Below, in pieces: positions 42,887 to 52,450 of a stretch of DNA of 64,000 nt. Each line of letters begins with the position of its first letter. Positions within the stretch are counted from its first letter, which is position 1. The translations under genes were made by a program, and so were the position numbers. The stretch comes from Symploca sp. SIO1C2. GTDB taxonomy: Bacteria; Cyanobacteriota; Cyanobacteriia; Cyanobacteriales; Coleofasciculaceae. Below the pieces are notes generated by a model that had not been told where the DNA came from, searched no databases, and worked only from the letters and a program-made list of their open reading frames with translations. The stretch lies in the NCBI GenBank assembly GCA_010672925.1, contig JAAHFP010000008.1, positions 1-64,000 of the forward strand. The letters run 5' to 3'.

Positions 42887-43177
42887 TAACCTGAAAAGTG
42901 TTTGAATCTGGGGGCGCTGGGGAAGCTGAGGAAGCTGAGGGAGCAAGAGAATGCTGCTGTCGCTGACTCTTTCGTCTGTTAATCAGGTAGGGTAAGGCTA
43001 CCCACTCAGTTGAAGTAGAACTTCTCGAAACTATCGAATTGGCAAGGGTTGTGGCTTAAGTTGACACCAATGGGGGTAACGAATGACAAATAACAAATGA
43101 CAAAGGACAAATGACAAATAACAAATAACTAGTCAATTGTCCTAGATCTCAGTAGAATATCGAAGGATACCAAAAAA

Positions 43178-43264
43178 GGAGAGGTGGCAGAGCGGTTGAA
43201 TGCGGCAGACTCGAAATCTGTTATGGTGTCACAGCCATCGGGGGTTCGAATCCCCCCCTCTCCG
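43178..43264 (+). tRNA. tRNA-Ser (anticodon CGA)
   Basis: The 87-base sequence folds as a class II tRNA. The acceptor stem GGAGAGG pairs with CCTCTCC, discriminator G. The D arm is GCAGAGCGGTTGAATGC, and the anticodon arm CAGACTCGAAATCTG has anticodon CGA. The long variable arm is TTATGGTGTCACAGCCATC and the T arm is GGGGGTTCGAATCCCCC. CCA is not encoded. It reads UCG serine codons. Confidence 0.95.
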
Positions 43265-43319
43265 TTCAGGTAGGGAAGATGGGGAGGATAAGGAAGACGA
43301 GGGAGATAATGTGGCTATA

Positions 43320-43407
43320 TCTCATTCCCAATTCCCAATTCCCAATTCCCAATTCCCAATTCCCAATTCCCAATTCCCAATTCCCAATTCCCAATTCCCA
43401 ATTCTCA
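43320..43407. repeat. Tandem heptamer CAATTCC directly before the argB start
   Basis: About eleven CCCAATT/CAATTCC heptamers end at the base before the argB ATG. The array replaces the usual ribosome-binding region; no GGAG-like motif is visible within 20 bases of the start. Confidence 0.85.
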
Positions 43408-44301
43408 ATGCTTAACGAAAGTGAATACATCAGGAAGGCAGAAGCTACCCGGGTAAGGGTTTTAAGTGAAGCACTACCCTACATCCAAAAATTTGCTGGT
43501 CGGACAGTCGTGGTTAAATATGGTGGTGCTGCGATGAAAGACAGTAACCTCAAAGATAAAGTAATCCGCGATGTCGTCTTCTTAGCCTGCGTAGGTGTCA
43601 GACCAGTCATTGTCCACGGTGGTGGCCCAGAAATCAACAGTTGGTTGGAGAAACTGAATATTGAGCCACAATTTAAAAATGGCCTGCGAGTTACTGATGC
43701 TGCCACGATGGATGTGGTAGAAATGGTTTTAGTTGGTCGGGTGAATAAGGAGCTGGTTGCTCTCATTAACCGGTCTGGCGGTAAAGCAGTGGGACTTTGT
43801 GGTAAAGATGGCAACTTGATCAAAGCACGTCCCCAAGGCCAAGAGGGTATTGGCTTTGTTGGGGAAGTAAACAATGTAGATGTGGAATTAATCCACTCTT
43901 TGGTTAATAGTGGCTACATTCCAGTTATATCTAGTGTTGCGGCTGACGAAGTAGGACAAGCATATAATATCAATGCTGATACCGTTGCTGGTGAATTAGC
44001 TGCTGCCTTGGATGCAGAAAAATTGATTTTGCTTACTGATACAGCAGGGATATTGTGGGATTACAAAGATCCATCTAGCCTGATTAACAAGTTAGATATT
44101 CAAAAATCAAGGCAGTTGATTGAAGACGGCATAGTTGCTGGGGGAATGATTCCTAAGGTTAGTTGCTGTGTGCGATCACTTGCTCAAGGTGTTAAGGCTG
44201 CCCATATTATTGATGGTCGCATTCCTCATGCCCTACTACTGGAGATTTTCACCGATGAAGGCATAGGCTCGATGATTGTAGCATCAGCATATGCTAATTA
44301 G
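43408..44301 (+). CDS. argB: Acetylglutamate kinase
   Basis: The start is the ATG at 43408 ([20 protein letters not shown]); longer in-frame readings only translate the heptamer array. The 297-residue protein has the amino-acid-kinase motifs [11 protein letters not shown] (residues 29-39), [29 protein letters not shown] and [10 protein letters not shown]. It phosphorylates N-acetylglutamate in arginine synthesis; in cyanobacteria the enzyme is relieved of arginine inhibition by the PII protein GlnB, and the N-terminal helix and C-terminal region needed for this hexameric form are present. It follows tRNA-Ser by 143 bp. No other arg gene is adjacent. Confidence 0.96.
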   Translation: MLNESEYIRKAEATRVRVLSEALPYIQKFAGRTVVVKYGGAAMKDSNLKDKVIRDVVFLACVGVRPVIVHGGGPEINSWLEKLNIEPQFKNGLRVTDAATMDVVEMVLVGRVNKELVALINRSGGKAVGLCGKDGNLIKARPQGQEGIGFVGEVNNVDVELIHSLVNSGYIPVISSVAADEVGQAYNINADTVAGELAAALDAEKLILLTDTAGILWDYKDPSSLINKLDIQKSRQLIEDGIVAGGMIPKVSCCVRSLAQGVKAAHIIDGRIPHALLLEIFTDEGIGSMIVASAYAN

Positions 44302-44448
44302 GGCTTGGGAGCATAAGTAAAAAGTAACAAGTAATAAGTAAGAAGGAATGAGGAATTTATCCCAGTTTTGGGCACTTGTATCCCCCAAGGTCACCCAGGT
44401 CGATACCAGGTTGATGCCAGGTTTTTGAACCTCTTAGATACCATTTCC

Positions 44449-45246
44449 TTACTGATTATCTACTTTACTTTCAATTTCTTTTTGGATTGACACAGGAACC
44501 CGACTGAGAAAGTCGTAGCCTGTCTTAGTTTCGAGTTGGTCAACCGAAACTCGGTATTTTTCCCAAGATGAGCTGGTATTCTTTCTATTGGGTATATCTA
44601 CTGCAATAACTCGTGTATCTTTAGATATACCTTTAACACCTTGTCCAGGTTGATCTAATACCGCAATTACCTTCCAGGTATAGGTAGGAGGCATCACCTG
44701 CTTTTTTTTGCCAATTTTGTCTCGCTTGCCGTAAACTCCAGCAACAATATAAAGCTCCTTACCCTGATCTACCAAGTCTCGACTATACTCTTCTAAGTCT
44801 TTCCATGCCCCTCGGTTATTATTAGGGGTCTGTGGGACAATATTAGTCATCAAAAAGGTAGCAGAATTGTCTTCTTCTGTAGCTGTACGGTCAGCTGACG
44901 GTGCCATGTGCCCCCGGTCATAACCACTCCTGGTATAGTCAGTGGGAGTTACCTGAGACCAATCTGAGGGTAGGGATTCATCAGAGCGAAAGTCATCTTG
45001 TCTTTCGGCATTACCCAACCACTTACGATTAAGTTGCCAAGCTACCCAATTAGGTGTTCCCCTTTCTCTACTGTAGGACAAGGCATACTGAGGCTTTTCC
45101 ATCAGGTAGTTATTCGGCTCTTGCCCAGCATTACTGGGATTACCCAGCGCTAGGTGAGATGAGGTTGGTTGCTCGAGAAGTAACTCACATCCAGTGGTAA
45201 GGGTGAGCAATAGGGTTGTGAAACTAAGAACTAGTTGGGTTTTCAC
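44449..45246 (-). CDS. Secreted DNA/RNA non-specific endonuclease (NucA type)
   Basis: The 265-residue protein has a lipoprotein-like signal (LVLSFTTLLLTLTTGCELLL, lipobox TTGC). The beta-beta-alpha metal nuclease domain follows: YDRGHMAPSADRTATEED (catalytic histidine of the DRGH motif, near residue 111) and MTNIVPQTPNNNRGAWKDLE (metal-binding asparagine). This resembles Anabaena NucA, a sugar-non-specific nuclease. It should degrade extracellular DNA and RNA in the periplasm or at the cell surface. NucA partners such as NuiA are not seen nearby. Confidence 0.92.
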   Translation of the reverse strand: MKTQLVLSFTTLLLTLTTGCELLLEQPTSSHLALGNPSNAGQEPNNYLMEKPQYALSYSRERGTPNWVAWQLNRKWLGNAERQDDFRSDESLPSDWSQVTPTDYTRSGYDRGHMAPSADRTATEEDNSATFLMTNIVPQTPNNNRGAWKDLEEYSRDLVDQGKELYIVAGVYGKRDKIGKKKQVMPPTYTWKVIAVLDQPGQGVKGISKDTRVIAVDIPNRKNTSSSWEKYRVSVDQLETKTGYDFLSRVPVSIQKEIESKVDNQ

Positions 45247-45568
45247 CTGTTAATGAGACCTGAGTTTGGCTTATTGAGCGAGGAACAAAATTGAGTAATT
45301 TGGTGTTAACCAGTATAGCGCTACGCGCAATTCAAAATTTGCCTCGCTTTGCTCACCATGCTACGCAAACAAAATTTAAAATTCAAAAATAGGCCATGAT
45401 TAGGTTTCAGGCTTTATTAATGTCAATCAATTTTAGATTTTAGATTTTAGATTTTAGATTGACCCCATGTCTAAAGCCAGGGGCTTGGAATAATGATAAG
45501 ATATTTGTTTTTTCCACGGATAAATCCGGGGGCTTGTATCCTTGTTTTTTTCGTCAAGTAATTTACGT

Positions 45569-45736
45569 CATCCCAGTTTGCAGACGCATAAATACGATAC
45601 TCTATCTGGTCTTAATGGAGAAGAAGTGTTTGAAGCTTATGTTGAGAATAGAACACCTGGAGCATTCCGAGTTTTTTGGTATTATGGTCCGAGTTAAGGG
45701 GTAATAACGATTATTGCCATTACCCCCCATCCTTAA
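45569..45736 (+). pseudogene. C-terminal fragment of a small conserved protein with one in-frame stop
   Basis: One frame reads HPSLQTHKYDTLSGLNGEEV, FEAYVENRTPGAFRVFWYYG, PS, a TAA at 45695, then GVITIIAITPHP and a proper stop. The end ITIIAITPHP and overall pattern recall small toxin-like proteins of plasmid-stabilisation type, but I cannot name the family. The N-terminal part is missing. The rest of 45247-45816 contains short TTTTAGATT repeats at 45431-45460, a GCTACGC-type repeat near 45320-45370 and no gene. Confidence 0.5.
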
Positions 45737-45816
45737 AAATGTAAGTCTCACAGGGTGTGGGGTGTAGGGTGTAGGGGAAAAAGAATAGTTTCACTTTACA
45801 ATCCTAACAAGAAAAG

Positions 45817-46770
45817 CTACACCTTACGACGTTGGCGTAGGCGAGTGGTGATTGCTAAACCAATAATGCCTAAACTAACTATACCAGAAGGTTCAGGGAC
45901 AGATTTAGTTATCTCGTTTGCTTGGCAAAAACCGCGATCGCAAATACTGGATTTACTAAATCTAAAAGCAATAGTATGCTCACCAGCAAATTGATTCAAA
46001 GCGTAGCCAGCTGCACCCAACTCAGCATCAGAAAGATAACTAATACCAGTAAGATATGTCCCGGAAGCGATCGCATTGAGACTATCATTTTGATTAAAAT
46101 AAGTATCGTTGGCAGCTAAATCCCCTAGGCTGGGGTCACAGTCTACTCCAGTGCAGCCATAGGTAGCTACATGTTGATTATAAGCATCTATACTAGCAAA
46201 ACCACTATTTTCTGCTGTAGTACTAGTAGCAGTGACATCACCGTAAAGTCCGATATCTGGGACTAAAGAATCATTGGTGCCAGCAAAGCGTACACCGAAC
46301 AAATCACCTGCATTACTAGCGCTGCTGAAATCCTGCCCTGAGAAGTTGAAAAATAAATCTCCCCAACCAATATTGCCATCATCAGCAGGAGTTCCGTTAA
46401 CACCAGTTAACGGCATATTGGCATTGATGGCTACCAAGATATCATCTGCGGTTTCTTTGAGAGCTAAATTATAAATTTCATAAGCATTGCCACCTACTTG
46501 CAGGCCATCAACCCCATCGTTGGCGGAATCTATGGCATACTGCCAGCCCTGCTGATCTACAGGGTTTTGTCCTGTGACGAGGGCGACACCATCGTTGATA
46601 CATTCAGTAAAGGTATTAATCACAATTCCTGGGGTTAGTGCTGTCAAAGCTTCAGCTTGAGCTGGTTGTGCTAGTCCAAGAAGGCAGAAGGCAGAAGGCA
46701 GAAGGCAGGAGGCAGGAGGCAGGAGGCAGGAGGGAAGAAAGCTTTTTCGATGAGGTAGTTTTTTGCGCAT
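45817..46770 (-). CDS. PEP-CTERM exosortase substrate with repeat-derived signal peptide
   Basis: The 317-residue protein ends with a classic sorting signal: KSVPEPSGIVSLGIIGLAIT followed by TRLRQRRKV. The body is acidic, Asp/Gly-rich and beta-like (DDGNIGWGDLFFNFSGQDF), resembling cyanobacterial XDD3-type surface proteins. It is exported by Sec, cut and anchored by exosortase. The N-terminal signal peptide (residues 1-39, KKLPHRK then a hydrophobic run and AQPAQA) is coded mainly by GGCAGAA/GGCAGGA heptads at 46679-46745, read on the opposite strand as CLLPPASCLLPSAFCLL. It is divergent from the CHAT gene at 46944 with 173 bp between starts. Confidence 0.85.
   Translation of the reverse strand: MRKKLPHRKSFLPSCLLPPASCLLPSAFCLLGLAQPAQAEALTALTPGIVINTFTECINDGVALVTGQNPVDQQGWQYAIDSANDGVDGLQVGGNAYEIYNLALKETADDILVAINANMPLTGVNGTPADDGNIGWGDLFFNFSGQDFSSASNAGDLFGVRFAGTNDSLVPDIGLYGDVTATSTTAENSGFASIDAYNQHVATYGCTGVDCDPSLGDLAANDTYFNQNDSLNAIASGTYLTGISYLSDAELGAAGYALNQFAGEHTIAFRFSKSSICDRGFCQANEITKSVPEPSGIVSLGIIGLAITTRLRQRRKV
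46679..46745. repeat. GGCAGAA/GGCAGGA heptads inside the PEP-CTERM gene
   Basis: Seven heptads and the tail GGAGGGAAGAAAGCTT lie in frame within codons 9-31 of the gene. The tail is shared with the insertion at 48279-48325. Confidence 0.85.
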
Positions 46771-46943
46771 TGGTAGACTTCCGATTTGGAGATTTCAGAG
46801 TAACCACTCTAGGAGAACAAAACCTATTCCTCAGGTGGTATTATATTTTTTGGTAAGTTTGGTAACTTATAGGTTGATATTATAAATTAAATAAGATTTT
46901 AATAATTAAAGTAATCTAACTACTTGCCGAACAACAGCCAAGT

Positions 46944-49397
46944 ATGAAAAATCTGCGGCTTCAACGAGGAATAGCCTTAGCTACTTTAATTACTACTAGC
47001 ATTGCTGGTTCCAACCCTCAAGCCTTAGCTGCTCAACTTGATTTTGACAGTAATACTATACCAACAGAGCAATTTATAGCTCAAGGGAGAACTGTTGACC
47101 TACTGTGGCAACAGTTTAGGGATTTGCAAGGAGTTGGCAGGTATGTTGAAGCCCTAGCAATCTTAGACCAAATCCTACAACTCCAGCCAGACTCTTTCCT
47201 GGCTCAGTATTGGCGAGGGGATATCTTTAACAGCTTGGGAGATTATCAAACAGCAATTTCTGCTTATGATGATGCGATCGCAATTCAACCGGATTATCTC
47301 TTGGCTTGGTCGTCGAAAGGGGATGCTCTCTACCAGCTACAGCTTTACCAAGCAGCAATTACTTCTTGGCAGCAGGCGCTAACTCTACCAGCTACCTCAG
47401 ATTATCAACAACAATTGGTAAGTAGGAGCATTCCCCAGCAAATCGGTAGAGTATTGCTATACGATTTGCAAAGATACGCCGATGCAGTTACCGTTTATAA
47501 CCAATTAGTGGTAACTGATACCAATGGAGCAGCTCATTGGCTCAACCGAGGGACGGCTTTTGCTCAACTAAGTCAATATCAAGATGCGATCGCGGATTTT
47601 GACCAAGCACTGCAACTAGAACCGCAAAATGCCCTAGCCTGGAAACAACGAGGACTAGCTCTCTATAGCTTAGAACGCTACCAAGAGGCGATCACTTCTT
47701 GGGAAAATGCGGCACGTTTTAATCCTAACGACCTCGAAGTTACTGAATTACTATCAGCTATCGCTAATTCTGATACTTCTGTAGCCCAGTTAGACGCTTC
47801 ACAACAGAGACTAGCTGAAATTCGTCGAGAAATCAATCTGGAAGAAGAGAGACTAACTGCTCTTCGTAGCGAAAGTCAAGAATTAACCGAACAATTAGAA
47901 TCCTCTCAAGCTCAATTGCAAGAATCTCAGCAAGAGTTAGTGGATATTGAAGCAGAAGTTGAAACTGCCCAAAGCGAAGTACAACAATCCCAACAACAGT
48001 TAGCCGAAACTCAACAGGAAGTACAAATCGCTCAAGGGCAGCTAGAATCTTCCCAAGTGGCAAGACTGGAAGTTGGTTTTACCAGTGAGTACGAACAATA
48101 TTTTGGTATTACCAATACCCCCATTACCAGCCTCGAAGATACCCGTGAGCTACTGCGGCAAATTGAAGAAGAGAATGACGTTAAATCTGCCTTCTTGTAT
48201 GCCAGGTATATGCCAAGTTCCCAAGAAGAAGAGCAGGAAGAAGACACCACCGCATCTGCTCTTAAATCTTTCCTAAGGAAAGAAGGCAGGAGGCAGGAGG
48301 CAGGAGGCAGGAGGGAAGAAAGCTTGTACCGTCAGCGACTATCCCAAAACAACTTACAGGAACAAGAAAATGATGAGCTAGAACTAGTACTAATTACCGC
48401 TGAGGGCAATCTCATTCGACAGCGCTTAGGGGCAACCCGTGCAGAAATTCGCCGAGTTGCTGAGCAATTCCGCCGCAGGGTCACTGATGTGAAAGACCCT
48501 AAGGGCTACTTGGCTCCAGCCCAAGAACTCTATCAATTACTTATGGAGCCCCTGGAGGAAAATTTACAAACTCAGGAAATCCAAAATGTTGCCTTCTTGA
48601 TGGACAAAGGTTTACGCTCTTTACCTCTTGCCGCGCTCCATGATGGCGAGGAATTTCTTGTAGAAAAATACGGCATCGGTATTATGCCCGGTCTTTCCCT
48701 GGCAAATCTAGGACCAGTGGACGTGAGAAGTTCCCAAGTTTTGGGAATGGGAGCTGAGGAATTTCCTGATCAAAGCCCCTTACCCGCAGTCCCAATAGAA
48801 TTAGATGTGATTACCAGTAAACTATGGCCAGGGGAAGCTTATCTGAACGAGAGTTTTACGGTGGAAAACCTGAAACAAGCTCGTGAGCAAGAGCCATTTT
48901 CCATTGTTCATTTTGCCACCCACGCCGAATTTCGAGGAGGTAGACCAAGCAATTCCTACATTCAATTATGGGACGAAAAGCTTACCATTGACCAACTACG
49001 CCAACTGGAGCTCAGTAACCCACCAGTATCTTTGTTAGTTTTAAGTGCTTGTCGCACGGCAGTGGGAAGTGATGAGGCTGAGTTAGGTTTTGCTGGCTTA
49101 GCAGTACAAGCGGGAGTTAGTACAGCAATGGGTAGTCTTTGGTATGTCAGCGATGAAGGAACCCTAGGATTGATGACCAAGTTTTATGAAGAATTGAAGC
49201 AAATTCCCATCAAAGCAGAGGCATTGCGACAGACGCAACTGGCAATGCTGCGAAGAGAGGTACGTATAGAAGATAATCAGTTAGTTGTCGATAATAATCG
49301 TATCCCTTTACCACCAGAGTTAGCTGAACTTACAGACAAAGATTTCAGCCATCCTTACTACTGGAGTGCTTTCACGTTAATTGGGAATCCTTGGTAA
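46944..49397 (+). CDS. TPR-coiled-coil-CHAT caspase-like protease, secreted type
   Basis: The 817-residue protein has a signal-peptide-like start (GIALATLITTSIAGSNPQAL, then AAQLD). TPR repeats follow at about residues 60-275 (GDYQTAISAYDDAIAIQPDY; QDAIADFDQALQLEPQNALA), then a long coiled coil (280-375, repeated LEES-type heptads) and a CHAT domain (about 490-817). The dyad is intact: His660 in HFATHAEF and Cys703 in LSACRTAV; the end YYWSAFTLIGNPW is typical. CHAT domains are caspase/separase-like peptidases. Residues 446-460 (KEGRRQEAGGRREES) are repeat-derived, at the coil/CHAT linker. If the signal is functional it acts outside the cytosol. Confidence 0.88.
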   Translation: MKNLRLQRGIALATLITTSIAGSNPQALAAQLDFDSNTIPTEQFIAQGRTVDLLWQQFRDLQGVGRYVEALAILDQILQLQPDSFLAQYWRGDIFNSLGDYQTAISAYDDAIAIQPDYLLAWSSKGDALYQLQLYQAAITSWQQALTLPATSDYQQQLVSRSIPQQIGRVLLYDLQRYADAVTVYNQLVVTDTNGAAHWLNRGTAFAQLSQYQDAIADFDQALQLEPQNALAWKQRGLALYSLERYQEAITSWENAARFNPNDLEVTELLSAIANSDTSVAQLDASQQRLAEIRREINLEEERLTALRSESQELTEQLESSQAQLQESQQELVDIEAEVETAQSEVQQSQQQLAETQQEVQIAQGQLESSQVARLEVGFTSEYEQYFGITNTPITSLEDTRELLRQIEEENDVKSAFLYARYMPSSQEEEQEEDTTASALKSFLRKEGRRQEAGGRREESLYRQRLSQNNLQEQENDELELVLITAEGNLIRQRLGATRAEIRRVAEQFRRRVTDVKDPKGYLAPAQELYQLLMEPLEENLQTQEIQNVAFLMDKGLRSLPLAALHDGEEFLVEKYGIGIMPGLSLANLGPVDVRSSQVLGMGAEEFPDQSPLPAVPIELDVITSKLWPGEAYLNESFTVENLKQAREQEPFSIVHFATHAEFRGGRPSNSYIQLWDEKLTIDQLRQLELSNPPVSLLVLSACRTAVGSDEAELGFAGLAVQAGVSTAMGSLWYVSDEGTLGLMTKFYEELKQIPIKAEALRQTQLAMLRREVRIEDNQLVVDNNRIPLPPELAELTDKDFSHPYYWSAFTLIGNPW
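48279..48325. repeat. GGCAGGA heptads inside the CHAT gene
   Basis: Four GGCAGGA units and GGAAGAAAGCTT lie in frame, coding for KEGRRQEAGGRREES in the linker before the CHAT domain. Confidence 0.85.
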
Positions 49398-49674
49398 GCT
49401 CAATGAAGACTTTTTTGTAATCTACTTTACATAATTTTCTAACACTGCACACGAAAAGAATAGCTCAGGACAGGCGAGATGCCTATCCCATAACCACAAG
49501 AAGGCTCATGGATATTTGTGATTTCATTTACCTGCAATATGATGCTATAATTTTCTCTTTCCGACCCTGACATGGATGCACCCGAAAAGATGCAGCATGA
49601 ACAGTAGTAGCTAGTCCACTATACTACGCTAAGCGAATCTCAATTAATGCACCATGCTAGGTACTAGTGTGTAG

Positions 49675-49908
49675 CTATACTCGCAGTACTTCACCTTCCG
49701 TTTTTCCAACGTAAAGAGAAGAACTCCTAGACTCACGAGACTCTTGCTTGACTAGGCCAGCCATTGCGGCCAACTGTAATTTCATAAAAGCCCTCCGATC
49801 CTCTGAGCTGTACTTAGTCTGCAGAAGCTGCCGCAATTGCTCTTCAGCTTCTAAGGTTAGGTAGCCAGTGGTGAGCGCTTGGTGAACTATCTCACGAATT
49901 AGAATCAT
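49675..49908 (-). CDS. Small conserved cyanobacterial protein
   Basis: The 77-residue protein begins MILIREIVHQALTTGYLTLE and continues AEEQLRQLLQTKYSSEDRRA then FMKLQLAAMAGLVKQESRES. It is helical and soluble, and resembles a small family found next to many cyanobacterial genes with unknown role. The 277-bp gap 49398-49674 on its 3' side has no gene. Upstream lies an AT-rich region with TTTACACATAAGTG-like repeats (50024-50066). Confidence 0.65.
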   Translation of the reverse strand: MILIREIVHQALTTGYLTLEAEEQLRQLLQTKYSSEDRRAFMKLQLAAMAGLVKQESRESRSSSLYVGKTEGEVLRV

Positions 49909-50140
49909 CTTCTACACCCCTGTTAGGTTAATTTGAGCCAGGTTAAATCTGGCAAGAATTGTAATTACTTCTCAGTGATTTGACGGTGATTTTATGCACA
50001 AAATCTTATTTATTTATAATACTTTACACTTAAGTGGTATGTTTATATTACTTTACACACAAGTGATTTTAATAAAATTTTAACATTCTTAATAAATTAT
50101 TGGTTATTAGTCGTTTGTCATTGGTCATCAGCCCAAAGTA

Positions 50141-50213
50141 GGACTTACGCACTCAACTATCACGCTGGATAAGAATTGAATCTCTCAGCTGTTTGGAGCT
50201 CCTGCGTAAGTCC
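50141..50213. repeat. 73-bp element with GGACTTACGCA inverted ends
   Basis: GGACTTACGCA at 50141 and TGCGTAAGTCC at 50203-50213 form a perfect 11-base inverted repeat around a non-coding core. This end sequence is widespread in filamentous cyanobacteria. It lies downstream of dxs. Confidence 0.7.
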
Positions 50214-50250
50214 CGCAAAGGACAAAAGACTAATGACAAACAACCATTAG

Positions 50251-52161
50251 TTAACTGCCAATGGCTGAAAGCTCCTTGCTGAAGAATGTATCTCTTACCT
50301 GTTGAGCAATTTGGGCACTGCTTAGACCTAAGTCGGCTTTGGATTCATCTGGCTTGGCATGGTCTACTAATTTATCTGGTACACCAAAGCGCTTTACAGG
50401 AACTAAGATCTGCTTATCTTGCAGTGCTTCGGCTACAGCTGAACCAAAGCCACCCATCAGACAGCCTTCCTCTAAAGTAACCACTTTACCAATCCGTTCT
50501 GCCAGAGGTAGGATTAGCTCTGTATCCAGAGGTTTGACAAAACGAGCATTAACTACAGTTGCTTCAATGCCGTGCTCACTGAGAATTTCTGCTACTTGCA
50601 TGGCGGGGTAAACCATTGCGCCATAACCAAGTAACAACAGGTCATCACCGTTGCGTAGAATTTCTCCCTTACCAATAGGTAGTGCTTCCCAGCCTTCCTC
50701 CATTAGAGGAACACCATAACCATTACCACGAGGATACCGCATCGCAATCGGTCCATCGGTGTAGTTAACACCAGTAACCACCATTCGTTGCAATTCGGCT
50801 TCATCTTTGGGAGCCATGATCACCATATTGGGAATGCAGCGCAAATAAGCAATATCGTACATTCCTTGATGAGTCGGGCCATCAGCACCGACAATCCCAG
50901 CCCTATCCAAACAGAAAAAGACCGGTAAATTTTGGATACAAACGTCGTGAATTACTTGGTCGTAAGCGCGTTGCAGGAAGGTAGAGTAAATGGTGGCAAC
51001 TGGTTGCATCCCCTCACAAGCCAGTCCAGCTGCAAGGGTCACAGCATGTTGTTCTGCAATACCCACGTCAATGTACTGTTTGGGTAATTTTTCTTGCAGT
51101 TTAGTCAAACCGGTTCCAGTTGCCATAGCAGCAGTGATACCGATAATTTTGGGGTTATTTTCCGCCAGTTTTACCAAAGTATGCGCAAAGACTTTGGAAT
51201 AGCCAGGAGGTTTAGGCTTATTGGAAGGTAAAGCCTTACCAGTAGCAAGGTCAAAGGGACTTTGAGCATGATAGCCTACTTGATCAGCTTCTGCGATCGC
51301 ATAGCCTTTCCCTTTAGTAGTTACCACATGTACTAGTACCGGACCATCGTAGCTGTGGGCAGCATTAAAGGTGTGGATCAAATCTTGTAAGTTGTGACCA
51401 TCTACAGGTCCCATGTAGGTAAAGCCTAGTTCTTCAACTACTGCCCCTACCTTAGGCACTGCTAAACGCTTCATACCTTCCTTAACTCGCTGCAACTCTG
51501 GGGATAAAGACTCACCAACAAAAGGAAGATTTTTAAATTGTTCTTCCAAATTATCTGCCAAAAACTGTACTGGTGCACTCAGCCGTACTTTATTAAGAGA
51601 ACGAGAAATTGCACCGACGTTGGGGGAAATCGACATTTCATTGTCATTTAGCACCACCAACAACTTGGTGTTAGGCAAATGACCGGCATGGTTAATTGCT
51701 TCTAGGGCCATCCCCCCAGTTAGGGCACCATCGCCAATTACTGCCACTACTTTGAAATTTTCCCCTTTGAGATCCCTGGCCATAGCCATACCCAAAGCCG
51801 AAGAAATACTCGTCGAAGCATGACCCGCACCGAAATGATCGAATTTGCTCTCACAGCGTTTTAGATATCCAGCAACTCCATCTTTTTGCCGCAAAGTATG
51901 AAATTGTTGATACCGTCCTGTCAGCATTTTGTGAGGGTAAGCCTGGTGGCCAACATCCCAGGTAACTTTATCCCGGTCTAGATCAAGAGTCTGATACAAA
52001 CCAATGGTAAGTTCTACAACACCCAACCCTGGACCAAGATGACCTCCACTAGTAGCGATTGTTTGCAGGTGCTTTTCCCGAATTTGGCGAGCAATTTGCT
52101 CTAATTGAGGAATTGACAGACCATGCAGCTGGTTTGGATGAGTAATTTCACTTATATGCAT
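50251..52161 (-). CDS. dxs: 1-deoxy-D-xylulose-5-phosphate synthase
   Basis: The 636-residue protein has all DXS landmarks: [19 protein letters not shown] (residues 39-57), thiamine motif [19 protein letters not shown] with [16 protein letters not shown] (about 144-187), [32 protein letters not shown] (about 370) and [18 protein letters not shown]. It condenses pyruvate and glyceraldehyde-3-phosphate, the first step of the MEP pathway, and feeds IspH (encoded at 15.3 kb). Length is standard. The gene is monocistronic, with its start at the first ATG 52161. Confidence 0.97.
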   Translation of the reverse strand: MHISEITHPNQLHGLSIPQLEQIARQIREKHLQTIATSGGHLGPGLGVVELTIGLYQTLDLDRDKVTWDVGHQAYPHKMLTGRYQQFHTLRQKDGVAGYLKRCESKFDHFGAGHASTSISSALGMAMARDLKGENFKVVAVIGDGALTGGMALEAINHAGHLPNTKLLVVLNDNEMSISPNVGAISRSLNKVRLSAPVQFLADNLEEQFKNLPFVGESLSPELQRVKEGMKRLAVPKVGAVVEELGFTYMGPVDGHNLQDLIHTFNAAHSYDGPVLVHVVTTKGKGYAIAEADQVGYHAQSPFDLATGKALPSNKPKPPGYSKVFAHTLVKLAENNPKIIGITAAMATGTGLTKLQEKLPKQYIDVGIAEQHAVTLAAGLACEGMQPVATIYSTFLQRAYDQVIHDVCIQNLPVFFCLDRAGIVGADGPTHQGMYDIAYLRCIPNMVIMAPKDEAELQRMVVTGVNYTDGPIAMRYPRGNGYGVPLMEEGWEALPIGKGEILRNGDDLLLLGYGAMVYPAMQVAEILSEHGIEATVVNARFVKPLDTELILPLAERIGKVVTLEEGCLMGGFGSAVAEALQDKQILVPVKRFGVPDKLVDHAKPDESKADLGLSSAQIAQQVRDTFFSKELSAIGS

Positions 52162-52298
52162 GTCAATGTATCTTGTGAAGTGCTATTGGATTGTATTTAT
52201 CCTGTTAGGGTCACTAAATCAACAAAAATTCTTTCTTTCTTTACATTATCTGGTGCTGAAAATAATTTCCCAGGGAACTGTCTTCTTGAATAAGTAAA

Positions 52299-52327
52299 CC
52301 CCAGGTGTTGAATAAAAACACCTGGGG
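52299..52327 (-). terminator. Terminator hairpin downstream of the small basic protein gene
   Basis: The perfect stem CCCCAGGTGTT/AACACCTGGGG has a seven-base loop. On the minus strand it is followed by TTTACTTATT, a weak T-rich tail. Confidence 0.6.
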
Positions 52328-52450
52328 AGCAACATCTGGGAACTGCTGGATTTGGGGATTGGGGATACTCAACTTACGAGTTACCGATTACAACCTTTGA
52401 ATACTGAGTGTTCACTATTCAACTCCTAGTCCACAATTCCCCTTGAATTG

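Noticed and set aside
43279-43407. Longer argB start giving 43 extra residues
   Set aside because: The extra residues (repeated NSQFPIP) are just the heptamer array; orthologues start at the later ATG.
45459-45704. 81-codon open frame
   Set aside because: The neighbouring frame carries the protein-like remnant; this frame has no family-like sequence.
46944-49397. TPR-CHAT protein as the protease of a type III-E CRISPR (craspase-like) system
   Set aside because: No Cas7-11-like gene, no array and an apparent signal peptide; the architecture is the ordinary cyanobacterial TPR-coil-CHAT type.
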